Shown here one piece after another: positions 1 through 11,926 of a DNA stretch of 64,000 bases. A program made the position numbers and the translations under genes. The notes below the pieces were generated by a model, which searched no databases, was not told the origin of the DNA, and saw only the letters and a list, made by a program, of their open reading frames with translations. The stretch covers positions 22,274,614-22,338,613 of the forward strand of contig JARZZO010000008.1 in NCBI GenBank assembly GCA_030544215.1, in the 5' to 3' direction. This stretch comes from Zantedeschia hybrid cultivar. Taxonomy: Eukaryota; Streptophyta; Magnoliopsida; Alismatales; Araceae. Position 1 is the stretch's first letter, and each line of letters begins with the position of its first letter.

Positions 1-1586
1 GTTTGAGGATCATCATCCTCATTTAAGTGCACTTTTGGTTTGCCTTCATCGATATGTCCAACATATCTTTCAGGCTGCTTAGGCACTCTACCTGATCTGC
101 GAACCTTTTGGGTATCATCTTGAACAAGTTCTTGAGTCAATGGTTCAGTAGATGAACCAGTGTTGACTTGTGAGTCTAGAATTTCTTCCAGTTCTATCTT
201 GCTCCCACTGTCTTCTTTTGAAAGATATTCTTTCTCTAGGAAGACAGCTCTTTTTGCGACAAACACCCTTTGATCGCTGGGCTGATAGAAGTAATATCCA
301 AAAGTCTCTTTTGGATATCCCACAAATCTACATTTCTCTGTCCTGGAATCCAGTTTGTCTGGATCATGTCTTTTGACATGTGCAGGACAACCCCAGACTC
401 TAACATGCTTAAAGTCTGGTTTCTTTCCTTTCCATATCTCATATGGAGTGGAAGGTACTGACTTACTCGGAACTTTGTTCAACAGATATGCAGCAGTCAA
501 TAGTGCATATCCCCATAAAGAGGTTGGAAGGTTAGCATAACTCATCATGGATCGTACCATATCTAATAGAGTACGATTTCTCCTTTCCGATACACCATTT
601 AACTGAGGTGTATAGGGAGGAGTCCACTGAGACAAAATACCATTATCCTTAAGATATTCTGTGAATTCTGTACTTAACTATTCACCCCCTCGATATGATC
701 GAAGAGTTTTAATACTCTTTCCAGTCTGGTTCTCAACTTCGTTTTTAAACTCTTTAAATTTCTCAAAGACTTCTGACTTATATCTCATTAAATATATGTA
801 GCCATATCTTGAGAAATCATCTGTAAATGAAACAAAGTATGAGTAACCACCCATAGCATGAGTAGACATTGGACCACATACATCACTATGTATTAGTTCC
901 AATAAGTCCTTAGCTCTTTCTCCATGTCCTGAGAATGGAGCTTTGGTCATCTTTCCCATGAGACAAGCTTCACAGGTTGCAAATGATTCATAATCAAATG
1001 GATCAAGATATCCATTCTTTTGCAACCTTATGATCCTGTTCTCATTTATATGACCTAGCCTACAATGCCATAGGTACGATTTATTCACATCCTTATCTAA
1101 GCGTTCAAGAGAATTATTTACCAGACAAACATCATATGAAATATCAAGTAAATATAATCCATTCAATAAATACCCGGAAGCAAACAATTTGTCTCCTTGA
1201 TAAATTGAACAACCTTTATTCTCTAGCTTCATAGAATATCCTTGTCTATCTAAACATGAAATAGATATGATATTCCTAATAATGGTTGGAACATAATAAC
1301 AATCTATCAGTTCCAAGGAGTCTCCTGACGGCATCTGAAGTCTTGCTGTCCCCACAGCTAACGCAGCAACTTTTGCTCCATTCCCGAGCCTCAGATCCAC
1401 GTCTCCGCGGTTCAATCTTCTCTTACTTGTTAACACCTGCAAGTTATTGCAGATATGAGAAACACATCCAGTATCTAATACCCAGGATGTTGATTCTCTA
1501 TAGGACAAGTTAAGATCGATCATGAGAATACCTGAAGCTTCTCCTTTGCTTTTTCTGCAAGATAAATCTTGCAGTTTCTCTTCCAA
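1..1586 (-). pseudogene. Ty1-copia pol (protease, integrase, start of RT region), 3' part outside window
   Basis: This is the polyprotein of a Ty1-copia element read on the minus strand; its RT and RNase H half lies beyond the left edge. From the start (MIDLNLS at about 1521) I see the aspartic protease motif DTGCVSH, the GAG-pre-integrase HHCC zinc site (WHCRLGH with CEACLMGK), then the integrase core with HSDVCGP and the RGGE motif. A single in-frame TAG at 678-680 replaces the codon after GGE, where the sister element at 6394 has Tyr. After it the frame is open again to base 1, including SERRNRT with the catalytic Glu and the integrase C-terminal region. Gag upstream is in another frame, which suggests a small indel near 1540-1590. 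One nonsense codon makes this copy non-autonomous. I am confident of the family and less so of the lineage within copia. Confidence 0.9.
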
Positions 1587-2353
1587 TGACCTTCTTTATG
1601 GCAGTGGAAACACTGACCTTTATCATTGACTTTAGGTTTGTCATTTTGTGCCGCCGGTTTGCTTTTCACTAGCTTCTTAGGCTTACCTTTCTTAAAGGTC
1701 TGTCCAGCTTTTCTTTTCTTGTTGGTCTTACCAACAAGCATTACACTTGGCTTATCTTTCTGGATAGTGCCTTCAGCTGTCTTCAACATGTTGAGCAGCT
1801 CAGCTAGTGAAACTTCAATTTTGTTCATATTGAAGTTGATAATGAATTGTGAAAATGAATCTGGAAGGGACTGTAGGATTAAGTCAATGCTCAGGTCATT
1901 GTTCATAACAAAGCCCAGCACAGCAAGCCTCTCAATCCACTCTATCATCTTGAGCACATGAGTTTGCACAGATGTGCCATCGCTCATTCTGGTCCTGAAC
2001 AATTTCTTAGATATCTCATATCTTTCTGTTCTGGATTGTTCACCAAACAACTCTTGTAGGTGATTCAGAATGGTCTTAGGTTCCATGTTATCATGCTGTC
2101 GCTGTAGTTCATTGTTCATTGAACCGAGCATATAACACTGGACCTTGACAGAGTCCTCCTTCCAATTTTCAAACATCATTAATTCATCTTCGTTAGCATC
2201 ATCACCGGGTTGCACCGGATCTGGTTGATCCAGGATATAGGCTAGTTTTTCGCACCTGAGGACAATCTTCAGGTTGCGTAACCAGTCAATGTAATTTGGT
2301 CCCGTGAGTTTATTTGCATCAAGTATGCAACGGAGGGGGTTAGGTGACGACAT
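1520..2353 (-). CDS. Ty1-copia gag with UBN2-type domain and CCHC zinc knuckle
   Basis: The 277-residue gag packages the element RNA in cytoplasmic virus-like particles. The N-terminus (MSSPNPLRCILDANKLTG) is the usual copia gag start, followed by a UBN2-type helical region (about residues 20-200), a Lys-rich basic stretch (200-245) and a classic CX2CX4HX4C zinc knuckle, CFHCHKEGHWKRNC, at residues 248-261. The frame closes soon after the knuckle. It overlaps the pol frame by about 65 bases in a different phase, whereas related copia elements normally have gag and pol in one frame, so a small indel is likely. The ATG at 2353 is well placed, about 2.36 kb downstream of the primer-binding site. 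Confidence 0.88.
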   Translation of the reverse strand: MSSPNPLRCILDANKLTGPNYIDWLRNLKIVLRCEKLAYILDQPDPVQPGDDANEDELMMFENWKEDSVKVQCYMLGSMNNELQRQHDNMEPKTILNHLQELFGEQSRTERYEISKKLFRTRMSDGTSVQTHVLKMIEWIERLAVLGFVMNNDLSIDLILQSLPDSFSQFIINFNMNKIEVSLAELLNMLKTAEGTIQKDKPSVMLVGKTNKKRKAGQTFKKGKPKKLVKSKPAAQNDKPKVNDKGQCFHCHKEGHWKRNCKIYLAEKAKEKLQVFS

Positions 2354-2535
2354 AGCGACCTACATGGAAATATATAAAATGAGCAGATAGTTCTTAAAAT
2401 CAGATTTAGGACTTTTAATCTAGATTTATGCTCCCACTATTTTTCGGCAATCTGTATTACCCTCTAAGATACAGAACGGGAGATTCCGGTGATCTCCTAG
2501 TAGGGATCAGAATCCTTCGGGCAACATGCATGTGA

Positions 2536-2834
2536 CCTTGTGGTAGCACAACAAATCACATCAAGTCCCTTAGGCAGTCAACTCTTGACAGTTGCAACGA
2601 TTGCAATATCCGATCGATTTAACCCCTGAATCAGAACGACCTTATGGTAGCACAACAAATCAATTTGATTCAGTTAAGTATATCCATCATTACTTATATG
2701 ACATGAATTCATAGTGCAATCCTTGTGGTAGCACAACAAAACTACACTATTTGTCCATTCATCTTAATGACATCACATGTCGTAGACCTAGTTTAATTTC
2801 TAAATCAAACAGACCTTGTGGTAGCACAACAAAT
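2536..2834 (-). repeat. four dispersed copies of a 21-bp repeat in the copia leader
   Basis: The motif beginning CCTTGTGGTAGCACAACAAA on the plus strand occurs at 2536, 2640 (one change, CCTTAT), 2721 and 2814. The spacings are 104, 81 and 93 bp and the intervening sequence is unrelated. Conservation of the motif but not the spacers suggests a functional site in the element RNA, or relics of an old tandem array. Confidence 0.85.
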
Positions 2835-3959
2835 CCGTTTGAGATAAGAATTATCCTAAGATCTATAATGATGGTGGGTTACGTGGATTATTCTTAATAT
2901 CTCACGTTTACAACTTAAGTTTTAAAAGAGGGTTTTTTATTTTGATTTGTAAAAAATCATGCTATCAATAGTATTTCAATTTGAAGTATCAATATACTTA
3001 ATAGAAATATATATATGATAGCATAGTCTACAAATATCACATATGTGCAGAAAAGATAAATGGGGATGATCATGGACTGCTTAAACTACTATGGAATCAT
3101 CGGAGCCAAACGATGATCCATAATAGGATCCTAATGTGAAAACAGCAACACTGGTTCCATTTGATGCGAGTCCTCCCTTCAGAGGTGTCTTCAGAAGATC
3201 CCATCCTCTAAACTTAATCCGATACATGTAAATACAAAATTCAGGACTCGCAGGTCCACAAATGTACATTTAAACACTTAGAAACCTTGATCTTATCAAG
3301 GGGAGTACAATCTTATAGGAAGGTAGAAAGTACACTTGGATTAAGAGAGAGGAGGACACGCAGGTCCTATTTAAAATACCAAATGAATTATGCATCGCAT
3401 CCATTCACATCATTCATCACATGAAAATTCTAAGTCCATGATCATCCCACCATAAAACACATCACATGCATCACAATCATCACATAATTGCTGTTTGGTA
3501 TTAAATTTTATAAATATAAAATTATAATACCAATTAGTTTTCGAAATAACATTTATTTCAGCATAATCAATAATATACAAAACATTATTGACAAATAAAC
3601 TAACTAAACTATTCAGTTAATCTAAATAATGATTCAAACAATTTGAACAGTAAAGTGTAATCAAGTTATGCATGAAATTAGTTTAAAGCAGTTTTAAACT
3701 AATTAAATTAACAGGAAAATTAATTATCTAAAACAATTTTAAATAATTAACTAACACCCATTAATTATAGAGCCCTTTAATTGACTAACAGTTATTAAAC
3801 TCTTTAATAACCTGTTAATAATCATAAAAATAATTAATAACAATTATTAATTATTTCTATAAATTTTATGTTTTAAAACAATTTTAAAACTAGCTTAAAT
3901 GGGCTAAAATTGGGTTTAAAGGGGTTAAACAGGCATTAAAATCAACTTTTAAAAAACCA

Positions 3960-4310
3960 TAAAATGGGCCTAGCCCAATAGGGCCCAAGTGGTCTGGGCC
4001 CAGGACCCTGGCTCGGCCAGGGGCGCACCCTGGCTCGGCCAGGGTCGCACCCTGGCTCGGCCAGGGCGCCGCCCGGCCCCGCCCGGTCCGACCGGGTCGG
4101 GACCGGGCGGTCCGGCCCGTTTCCACTGCGCTCGACCGGCCCCCTTTCATCTTCCAAAACCTGCAACCCTAACCGGCGGGAAGAAGGGGAAAGCAGCGCC
4201 GCCGCCGGCGAGCCCCGGCGCCGCCGGCCCCGGCCGGCGTTGCCCCCGGCGCCGGCGACGTGCCCGGCGCCGGCAGGGCCGCCGGTGTCCTCCGATGAGG
4301 TGAGGATCAA
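3960..4310. repeat. GC-rich palindromic block with 22-bp tandem units
   Basis: In an otherwise AT-rich leader this block is strongly GC-rich. ACCCTGGCTCGGCCAGG starts at 4005, 4027 and 4049 (22-bp period), and each unit is itself a near palindrome (CCTGG...CCAGG). It is followed by GC-rich stretches such as CCCGGTCCGACCGGG. Long ORFs on both strands here are a by-product of GC content. A captured host gene 5' end is possible but not shown. Confidence 0.7.
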
Positions 4311-4713
4311 GCCCGAAATTCCCCTAAAAATCTGATTTTGCAGGGGTTTAAATCCGATTTTGGGCTCGATTTTCAAGACCTCCAAGGGCACTCCGGCCAC
4401 GATCTCCATGCCTAATGAGAAGTGGTGACTATCACCAAGAGATCTAGGGATTCTTCCGGCCATCCCAACGTTTGGGATGCACATACGAAGCCGCCGAAGT
4501 ACCCCGGTTCATCATCACATGACGAACTCCGAAAAACCCAAATAAAAATCTGAAAAATACAGAAAAATAACCAAATCGATCGTGATCATCATATGAACAC
4601 TAATCTGTCATTTTTAATCGGATTATACTCAAGAACACGTACAATACGGGTTCTTCACGCATAACGAGAAAACACACAAAACGGTGCCGTTTTACAACCG
4701 AACCAGCGAACCT

Positions 4714-4726
4714 GGCTCTGATACCA
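4714..4726 (-). other. primer-binding site (initiator tRNA-Met type) of the minus-strand copia element
   Basis: On the minus strand the sequence reads TGGTATCAGAGCC, one base from the end of the LTR. This is the standard copia primer-binding site complementary to the 3' end of initiator tRNA-Met, and it fixes the element's orientation and LTR boundary. Confidence 0.92.
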
Positions 4727-4727
4727 C

Positions 4728-6305
4728 TGTAAGGAATCGCCATGAACGTAGCGGAAATAAAAATTGATTCCATTGTATCGGTTGTTGGGGTTGTAAAACG
4801 GACATTAAAACTAAGCGGGAAGAACAGTTCTTCACCTTTGCGGGGTTTCGAATCTCCCGTGGATGATGCCGACTCGGTAATCGCGCACGCGCACGATCTC
4901 TGGAGGTATCCACACGAGTTCCCGCAGCAGACGCGATTTCCTCCTCGACTTGAGTGCTCCGACCAGATCTCAGATCCACCATGCGCGGAGAGAGACAGAT
5001 CCACTCCGAGAAGGAGAGAGAGAGAGGAGAGAGAGAATCTGAGGAGTAAAATTCGTCCAACTAACTTTTTACCACTCCCCCTTGGCCCTCCTTATATAGA
5101 AATAAGGATAAGCACAAGAGTTAATCATCGTGATTATCCAAGAGTTTGGCCTTGGATAATTCTCCATTAAATCTTCATGTTTATCCTGCAGCTTTTCACA
5201 AAAACCCAGATAAGCATGAAATTTAACATCTCTCACCGTCTGACGAGAACTCTTATGTGTGTGACCCTCCAGGCCCATATATCAGTCCGGTTGCAGGCCC
5301 ATTAAACTTAGAACTGTTTCTTGAGTTTAATATTTATTAATTAACATTTAAACATCGCATGTTAAATGATTAATTTAATAAACAAGTAAATTATCATCCG
5401 ATGATTAATTCACTTGGCCTTCTGATCATGAACAGCACCAAACACTACCTCATGATCCCAGAAGATATAAGGGATACAGTTCCCTTCAATTGAACCTTTC
5501 CGTCTGCAGATGCCGCACAGATATAATCTTTCACTCATGCAATGTCCCGATAACGCAAGGGTATGGTTTTATAGTCAAACCCTCTATCGCATTATCCAGA
5601 TGGATTCCAGTACACAGTTAATATCTAGAAAGACATCTCTTTCATTTGACCCTGGCCAGGGATTTCTGTGTACACATCCATAGGACATTCTCTCTCCAGT
5701 CTTATACCAAGAGTGAGTGATCCCTTGTTGTTCACTCAATTACCTTCGCAAGCTTTCCAATGTATCTGAAAGACCGATTATGGTGGACTTAATGGTTAAA
5801 GTCCACGAGTCAGAGAATCAAGATACAATGGTCCACAAACAAGCTATCATTAGTGACTCAGGTCTAAGGACCAACTGTGCTACTGCAACGATTGAATTCA
5901 CTGGTTGACTAATAGGTATAATTACCATCCATGAATTCTTATTTGGGTCTGTTCAGTGAACTCATTCTCTAATGAGCACCCACTTGTTTGTCTTAGTGTC
6001 ACCACACGAGTGAATGTGAGATCATTCACCCTCATCACATGAGCAGACATAACTTGTGTCGATCTTATCGGATATTTAATGTCCATCTCAAATATCCTAT
6101 GATCGAGAACTGTTTAAGGCAATTGCCTTAGGATATTGATCTCACTATCATGATCTCATCATGATTCAATATCCCATACATTTGTCTATGGACCTTCATT
6201 ACGATAGTCGTTTGCGAGAACTATTAAATGAAGTAATAAATGCCTTTATTAATAATCTGAACTAGAATGTACAATGATTGGCTATGAGGCCACCCAATTC
6301 TAACA
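4728..6305 (-). mobile_element. 5' LTR of the minus-strand copia element (1578 bp)
   Basis: Bounded by TGTAAGG at 4728 and TTCTAACA at 6305; on the minus strand it begins TGTTAGAATTGG and ends CCTTACA, next to the primer-binding site. A minus-strand TATATAA at 5092-5098 is a good promoter TATA box. The opening resembles the LTRs at 9498, 11927 and 61079, so all belong to one broad copia lineage. The right boundary cuts directly into the gag zinc-knuckle codons of the next element, so this copy inserted there; the matching target duplication lies outside the window. Confidence 0.85.
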
Positions 6306-6393
6306 GTATGGTCACTGGAAGAGGAACTGCAAGGAGTTCCTTAACGATAAAGCTCATGGAAGAGTGAAGCTGTCTGAAGCTTCAGATATCTAA
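6306..6393 (+). pseudogene. 3' remnant of copia gag, cut inside the zinc knuckle
   Basis: The first bases after the inserted LTR translate as YGHWKRNCKEFLNDKAHG, the second half of a CCHC knuckle plus the gag tail, ending in TAA directly before the pol ATG at 6394. The front half of gag must lie to the left of the inserted element, outside the window. Gag and pol are in the same frame here, separated only by this TAA. Confidence 0.85.
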
Positions 6394-9300
6394 ATGATTG
6401 ATATCAACTTGTCAGTTAGAGATTCCACATCTTGGGTATTGGATACCGGATGTGCTTCTCATATCTGCCATGATGTGCAGATGTTGACAAGTAAGCGAAA
6501 GCTGAGACAAGGTGAGGTGGAATTGAGGCTAGGAAACGGCACAAAAGTTGCGGCGATTGCTGTTGGGACAGCAAACCTCAGGCTTCTATCGGAAGACACC
6601 TTACTATTGGAAGATTGCTATTATATTCCTAGCATAATAAAGAACATCATATTAATATCTTGTTTGGACAAGATAGGATATAGGTTGACTATTGAGAATG
6701 GAAGTTGTTCGATTTATTATGGTAATAAATCAATAGCTTCAGCATCTTCAGTCGACGGTCTATATCTATTAGATGTTTCTTATTACAATCTTCATATTGA
6801 TAAAACTCTTAAGAAGAGCAAGAATTGTGTGAACCAGGCCTACATGTGGCATTGTAGACTTGGGCACGTTGGCGAAAGCAGGTTGCAAAAGTTGTACAAG
6901 TATGGTTACTTAACCGCATTCGATTATGAATCGTTTGCAACATGTGAATCCTGTCTTATGGGAAAGATGACAAAATATCCATTTACTGGACATGGAGAAC
7001 GTGCCAATGACATTCTGGAACTAATACATTCAGATGTATGTGGTCCCATGTCCACTCAAGCCAAAGGTGGCTTTTCTTATTTCATCACGTTCACCGATGA
7101 CTTCTCAAGATTCGGCTATGTGTACTTAATGAAGTACAAGTCGGAAGCATTTGAGAAGTTCAAGGAGTTCAAGAATGAGGTAGAGAAGCAGTTAGGAAAG
7201 AGTACTAAAGCTCTTCGATCAGATCGAGGAGGAGAATACTTGAGTACTAATTTCACACAATTCTTAAAGGATAATGGTATCCTTTCTCAGCTGACCCCTA
7301 CATATACACCACAAATGAATGATGTATCAGAAAGGAGGAATCGCACCTTGTTGGACATGGTGCGATCCATGATGAGCTTTTCGAGATTACCAGTGTCCCT
7401 CTAGGGGTATGCTCTAGAGTCAGCAATATACCTACTGAATAGAGTACCTAGCAATTCTGTGACCTCTACTCCATATGAGATATGGAAAGGCAGGAAACCA
7501 GAATTTAAACATGTTAAAGTCTGGGGTTGTCCTGCTCATGTAAAGAGGCACAATCCAGACAAGCTGGAATCACGAACTGATAAATGCAGGTTTGTGGGAT
7601 ATCCAAAGGAAACCTTTGGATACTATTTTTTCCATCCTGGTGAACAAAAGATGTTTGTCGCCAGGAAAGCTGTCTTCCTGGAAGAGGAATACCTTCTCCA
7701 GGAGGACAGTGGGAGTAAAATAGTACTGGAAGAGGTTCCAGATCCCCAAACAGCTACATTATCATCAGATGAGATATTAGTTCCTGAATCTGTTCAGGTA
7801 CACACAGATGAACCTCGTAGATCTGGTAGAGTACCTAGACTACCCGAACGATATGTGGGACATATTGCTGAAGGTAAGTCTAAGGTACAATATAATGAGG
7901 ATGATGATCCTAAAACCTACCAGGAGGCCATAGAAGGCCCAGAAGCTGGGAAATGGCGAGAAGCCATGAACTCAGAAATCCAGTCCATGTACACCAACCA
8001 AGTTTGGAACTTGGAGGACTTGCCCGAGGGTATTGTACCCATCGGTTGCAAGTGGATCTTTAAGAGAAAAATCGGTGCTGATGGACGGATCGACACTTAT
8101 AAGGCAAGGTTGGTGGCAAAGGGATATCGTCAAAGGCAAGGAATTGACTATGACGAGACTTTCTCACCAGTTGCCATGATAAAGTCGATCAGAGTTCTAC
8201 TCACCATTGCTGCACATTTTGATTATGAAATCTGGCAGATGGATGTGAAGACTACCTTCCTCAATGGTAAGCTTGAGGAAGAGGTGTATATGATACAACC
8301 AGAAGGTTTCACATCCAAAGAATCTCTAGATAAAGTGTGCAAGCTTCAGAGGTCCATTTATGGACTGAAGCAGGCTTCCCGGAGCTGGAACATAAGATTT
8401 GACGAGGCTGTCAAGTCTTATGACTTCATTAAGAATGAAGATGAGCCTTGTGTGTACAAGAAGACCAGTGGGAGTGCAGTCACTTTTCTAGTTCTTTACG
8501 TAGATGACATACTACTCATTGGGAATGATGTAGCTATGATGTCATCAGTAAAGATCTGGCTGTCGAAAAACTTCTCCATGAAGGATTTGGGAGAAGCATC
8601 CTACGTATTGGGAATACGGATCTATAGAGATAGATCAAAGAGGATGCTTGGAATGACCCAATCCTTGTACATAGATACCATAGTCAAAAGGTTTGGCATG
8701 GAAAATTCCAAGAGAGGTCTCATACCGATGAGACATGGAATTAGTCTCTCAAAGGAGCAGTCTCCTAAGACTCCTGATGAGAGGGCATTCATGGATAGAA
8801 TACCCTATGCCTCTGCCATAGGATCTATCATGTATGCCATGCTATGTACACGGCCTGATGTTGCATTTGCTCTAAGTGTTACGAGCAGATTTCAGGCTGA
8901 TCCAGGCGAAGAGCACTGGAAGGCAGTGAAATGTATCCTTAAGTACTTGAGAAGAACTAAGGATATGTTTCTTGTCTATGGAGGAGGTGACTTGAAACTA
9001 CGAGGCTTTACGGACTCGAGTTTCCAGTTAGATCTAGATAATAGCAAGTCAACATCTGGATTCGTGTTTACTTTGAATGGAGGCGCAGTGTGCTGGAAGA
9101 GTTCCAAGCAAGTAACCACTGCAGATTCGACGACTGAAGCTGAGTACATCACTGCAGCTGAAGCCGCCAAAGAAGCAGTGTGGTTGAAGAAATTCATCAC
9201 CGACCTAGGCGTAGTTCCCAGCATCTCTGAGCCTGTTCCACTGTTGTGCGACAACAATGGAGCCATTGCGCAAGCGAAAGAGCCGCGGTCTCATCAGAAA

Positions 9301-9477
9301 TCGAAGCATATTCTGAGGCGCTTTCACCTTATCAGAGAGATCATATCCAGAGGAGATGTAGTAGTGGAAAGAGTTCCAACCGTCGACAATGTAGCAGATC
9401 CACTGACAAAGCCGTTGGCTCAAATTGTGTTTGAGCGTCACCTAGAGTCTATAGGCTTATTGTACAAAGGTGATTGA
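6394..9477 (+). pseudogene. Ty1-copia pol (protease, integrase, RT, RNase H), one nonsense codon
   Basis: Nearly complete copia pol. Residue numbers below are from the ATG: protease DTG at 17-19; pre-integrase HHCC at H153, H158, C184, C187; integrase triad D214, D277, E313 with the expected 35-residue D-E gap. An in-frame TAG at 7402-7404 stands where relatives have Trp (TGG). The same frame continues to 9477 with the integrase C-terminal region, RT motifs DVKTTFLNG (relatives usually have DVKTAFLNG) and YVDD near 8506, and RNase H (FTDSSF, TEAEYI, SKHI). The polypurine tract and 3' LTR follow at normal spacing. Only one obvious lesion, so the insertion is fairly young. Confidence 0.93.
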
Positions 9478-9486
9478 CTTTAGTCC

Positions 9487-9497
9487 AAGTGGGAGAT
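9487..9497 (+). other. polypurine tract of the plus-strand copia element
   Basis: The purine-rich AAGTGGGAGAT lies directly before the TGTTAG start of the 3' LTR and is the usual copia plus-strand primer sequence. Confidence 0.85.
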
Positions 9498-11045
9498 TGT
9501 TAGTTTTAGGTAGCCTACAAGCCAATATGACTATGTAAATCTCGTTCATTTATTAATAAAATGGCATAATATTCATTATGTGTAAATCGCATTAATTATC
9601 GTTTCATAATGAAGTCCGTGAATATGTGCTATAGTGATCAGATTATGATGAGATCATACTAATGAGACTGATCACTTAAACACACATATTCTTAATTGTT
9701 CTTAGTCGGAGGATATCCGAGAAGGACATCGGATATCCGGTTAGACTAGTACAGATTACTCCTGCTCATATGATGAGGGTGACTGATCTCATAAGTCACT
9801 TGTGTGGAGACACTAAGGCGAATCTGTAGGTGCTCATTGGAGAATGAGTTCTTTGAACTGATCCGACTGAATCGCTGGATGGTATTGTACCTCATTGTCA
9901 ACCAGCTTGATTCTATTGTCGCAGTTGCATGGATGGTCCTCGGACCTGAGACACTAAGGACACCTTGTCGGTGGACTTCTGTGCTTTGACCTTGGTTTAC
10001 GAATCTCTAGCCATGGGATTCTAATACACCAAGGATTGGGTACAGCGGAATACCGTCGAAGGGAATTGTGTGTTAATAAGGAATCATTCGCTCTCGGTAC
10101 TTAGAGAGAGAATGCTCTAGGAAGGATGCGCGAAAGTCCCTGGCCAGGGCAGATGATAATATCGGGAAAGGAGTTTTCCGATATTCATCAGCGGCATCCA
10201 ATCCAAGTGAGTTGACCGGTTAGGGTTTGACAGCTCGCCATGCCCTGAGTTGACTCGAGAGCATTGTACGATTGAATGATTATATCCACGCGGTAACTGT
10301 TGGCGGAAAGGTTCCAAGAGTGGATTACTTAACCCCAAATACCTTCCGGGTTCACGCGGTGTTGTTTGGCACCCAACGTGATCGGAGGTCCGGTCGAATT
10401 CGATGTGCGACATCAATTCGATTGATTAATAAAGGGTTATTAATTAATTAATAAAGTCAGTGAGAAGTCACTGGGTTTGTTGGGCCATTAACTGGACTGG
10501 TACTTGGGCCTAGAGGGTCACACGCAAATGATTCTCAAGGCGATGGATAAATAAGTGGGTTTTATACAAACCGGGGGTTTTTATGAAAAACCGCGCGGTT
10601 AGTATAAAACATAGCGAACGGGCTGAGCAGGCAAAGCTGCTGCTAACCCTAGCCGCCCCTCCTCAGTTTCTGTTCTTCTCTGGCATCCAGGCCGATCCAG
10701 ATCTGCTCCGCCGCTTCTCCGAATCCCGTTCGATGGGAAATCGTCCGCGCGTTGCGGCCATCATTGCGGCGAACGACGGAAGTTTCGTGGGCTGCGAAGA
10801 ACGAGGAACGCGAGGATATCCGTCGCAGGGAGGATCGCGTGGACTTCGCTAGAGGCCGGGCACTTGCGCGGCTTGCGGTGTCGCACCGACGGAACCGAAC
10901 GATTGCGGATTCGAATCCGCACACGGTGAGAACTTTGATTATCCGATAATCGAATTTTAGTTTTTCGAAACGGGAAAATGGATCGCTGTTTTATTTTATT
11001 TTTCCACTGCGTGAGCGATCCGGAGAAACCCGAGAAAACCCAACA
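9498..11045 (+). mobile_element. 3' LTR of the plus-strand copia element (1548 bp)
   Basis: Runs from TGTTAGTTTTAGG, right after the polypurine tract, to AAAACCCAACA. A TATAAAA at 10603-10609 is the likely promoter TATA box; the following 300 bp are GC-rich R-U5 sequence. The solo LTR at 61079-62628 is a close relative along its whole length. The five bases after the end are GAATT; the partner duplication is off the left edge. The right flank is gypsy gag, so this element inserted into an older gypsy element. Confidence 0.9.
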
Positions 11046-11926
11046 GAATTGCCCTTCTGCTTAGGACAATAACAAATCATGTGGCCATGTTCGTCACATC
11101 CAAAGCATTTGCCAGTGGTGTGCCAGCACTCGGTACTGCGTGGGGTTTCCTACGTTGTGCGCAAATAGGATGCTCCACCTTCCTTGCATTGGTTGCCATA
11201 ATTGGTGTGAACGTCTTCTTCTTGTTGAATCCCTTGTGTTGCGGTAGCTCATTGGTCCTTTTTTAGTTCTGATTCTTTCTTTACTCCAGAAAGGAATTCT
11301 GCTCTCCCTCTACAATGTATGCATTCTCTAAGGTCTCAATCATAGTCCGAAGTCAGAGTGGAGTCACCCGACCTCAAATAGCATCACAGAGCCCATGTAC
11401 AAGTTTCTTCGCCCACTCCTCTTCCTTATAAAAGAAGCACGGGGCAAAATACTCCAGCTTTACAAATTTGACCTCATATTTAGCCACAGACAAGCTCCCT
11501 TATGTCAAAATAAGGAACTCCTGTACCTTAGCATCACGAACATGTGAGAAAAAAAAAATTTCTTCCTGAACTCAGCCAAGAACTTAATCCACAAGATAGA
11601 CCCCACGTGGTTAGCAAAAATAGTCCTCTTGACTGAGCTCCACCAGAAATCAGTACGGTCTTTAAGCACGAAAGTTGCCAGTTGAACTTTGCTCTCTTCA
11701 ATACATTTGATGGTCTCGAAAATCTTCTCCATCTGCCTCAACCAGTTCTAAGCAACCTCAGGTTTTCTCTCCCCCTTAAAAGAAGGAGGTCCTAACTTCT
11801 TAAATTTGTCTATAATCATAGCTCCCGATGTACTAACTTGAGTCTGTAAGGCAAGCTATGCTTGCATGGTTTGAATCATGTCTGAAAGGTCTACAGGAAG
11901 GTGTCAAAGTCCCCATGGGTGTAGCC
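11046..11926 (-). pseudogene. Ty3-gypsy gag, C-terminal part with zinc knuckle (degraded)
   Basis: Minus-strand gag of a gypsy element. Moving from 11926 downwards I can read frames resembling the standard motifs ...KLGPPSFKGE..., WLRQMEKIFE (near 11740) and LKDRTDFWW, then near 11046-11110 the knuckle CFGCDEHGHMICYC (CX2CX4HX4C). Several stops and frameshifts interrupt it. It is the continuation of the N-terminal piece at 13516-13654, separated by an inserted solo LTR, and its other side was cut by the copia element ending at 11045. Pol is not in the window. Confidence 0.8.

Larger units (their letters stand above)
2354..4713 (-). other. long untranslated leader of the minus-strand copia element
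   Basis: About 2.4 kb lies between the primer-binding site and gag. It has no convincing ORF but three zones: a GC-rich block (about 3960-4310) with 22-bp tandem units, an AT-rich middle (3400-3960), and four dispersed 21-bp repeats near gag (2536-2834). A leader this long is unusual for copia and may hold packaging or translation signals; that is inference. Confidence 0.65.

Noticed and set aside
2536..2834. CRISPR-like spaced repeats
   Set aside because: There are only four short repeats with uneven spacing inside a eukaryotic retroelement leader and no cas genes.
3890..5170. ORFs of 86-180 codons on both strands in the copia leader and LTR
   Set aside because: They come from GC-rich tandem palindromes and LTR sequence; both strands are open and nothing resembles a known protein.
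10583..10852. 89-codon ORF conserved in two LTR copies (also 62170-62439)
   Set aside because: Conservation is explained by recent common origin of the LTRs; it has no domain, and the LTR at 11927 does not keep it.
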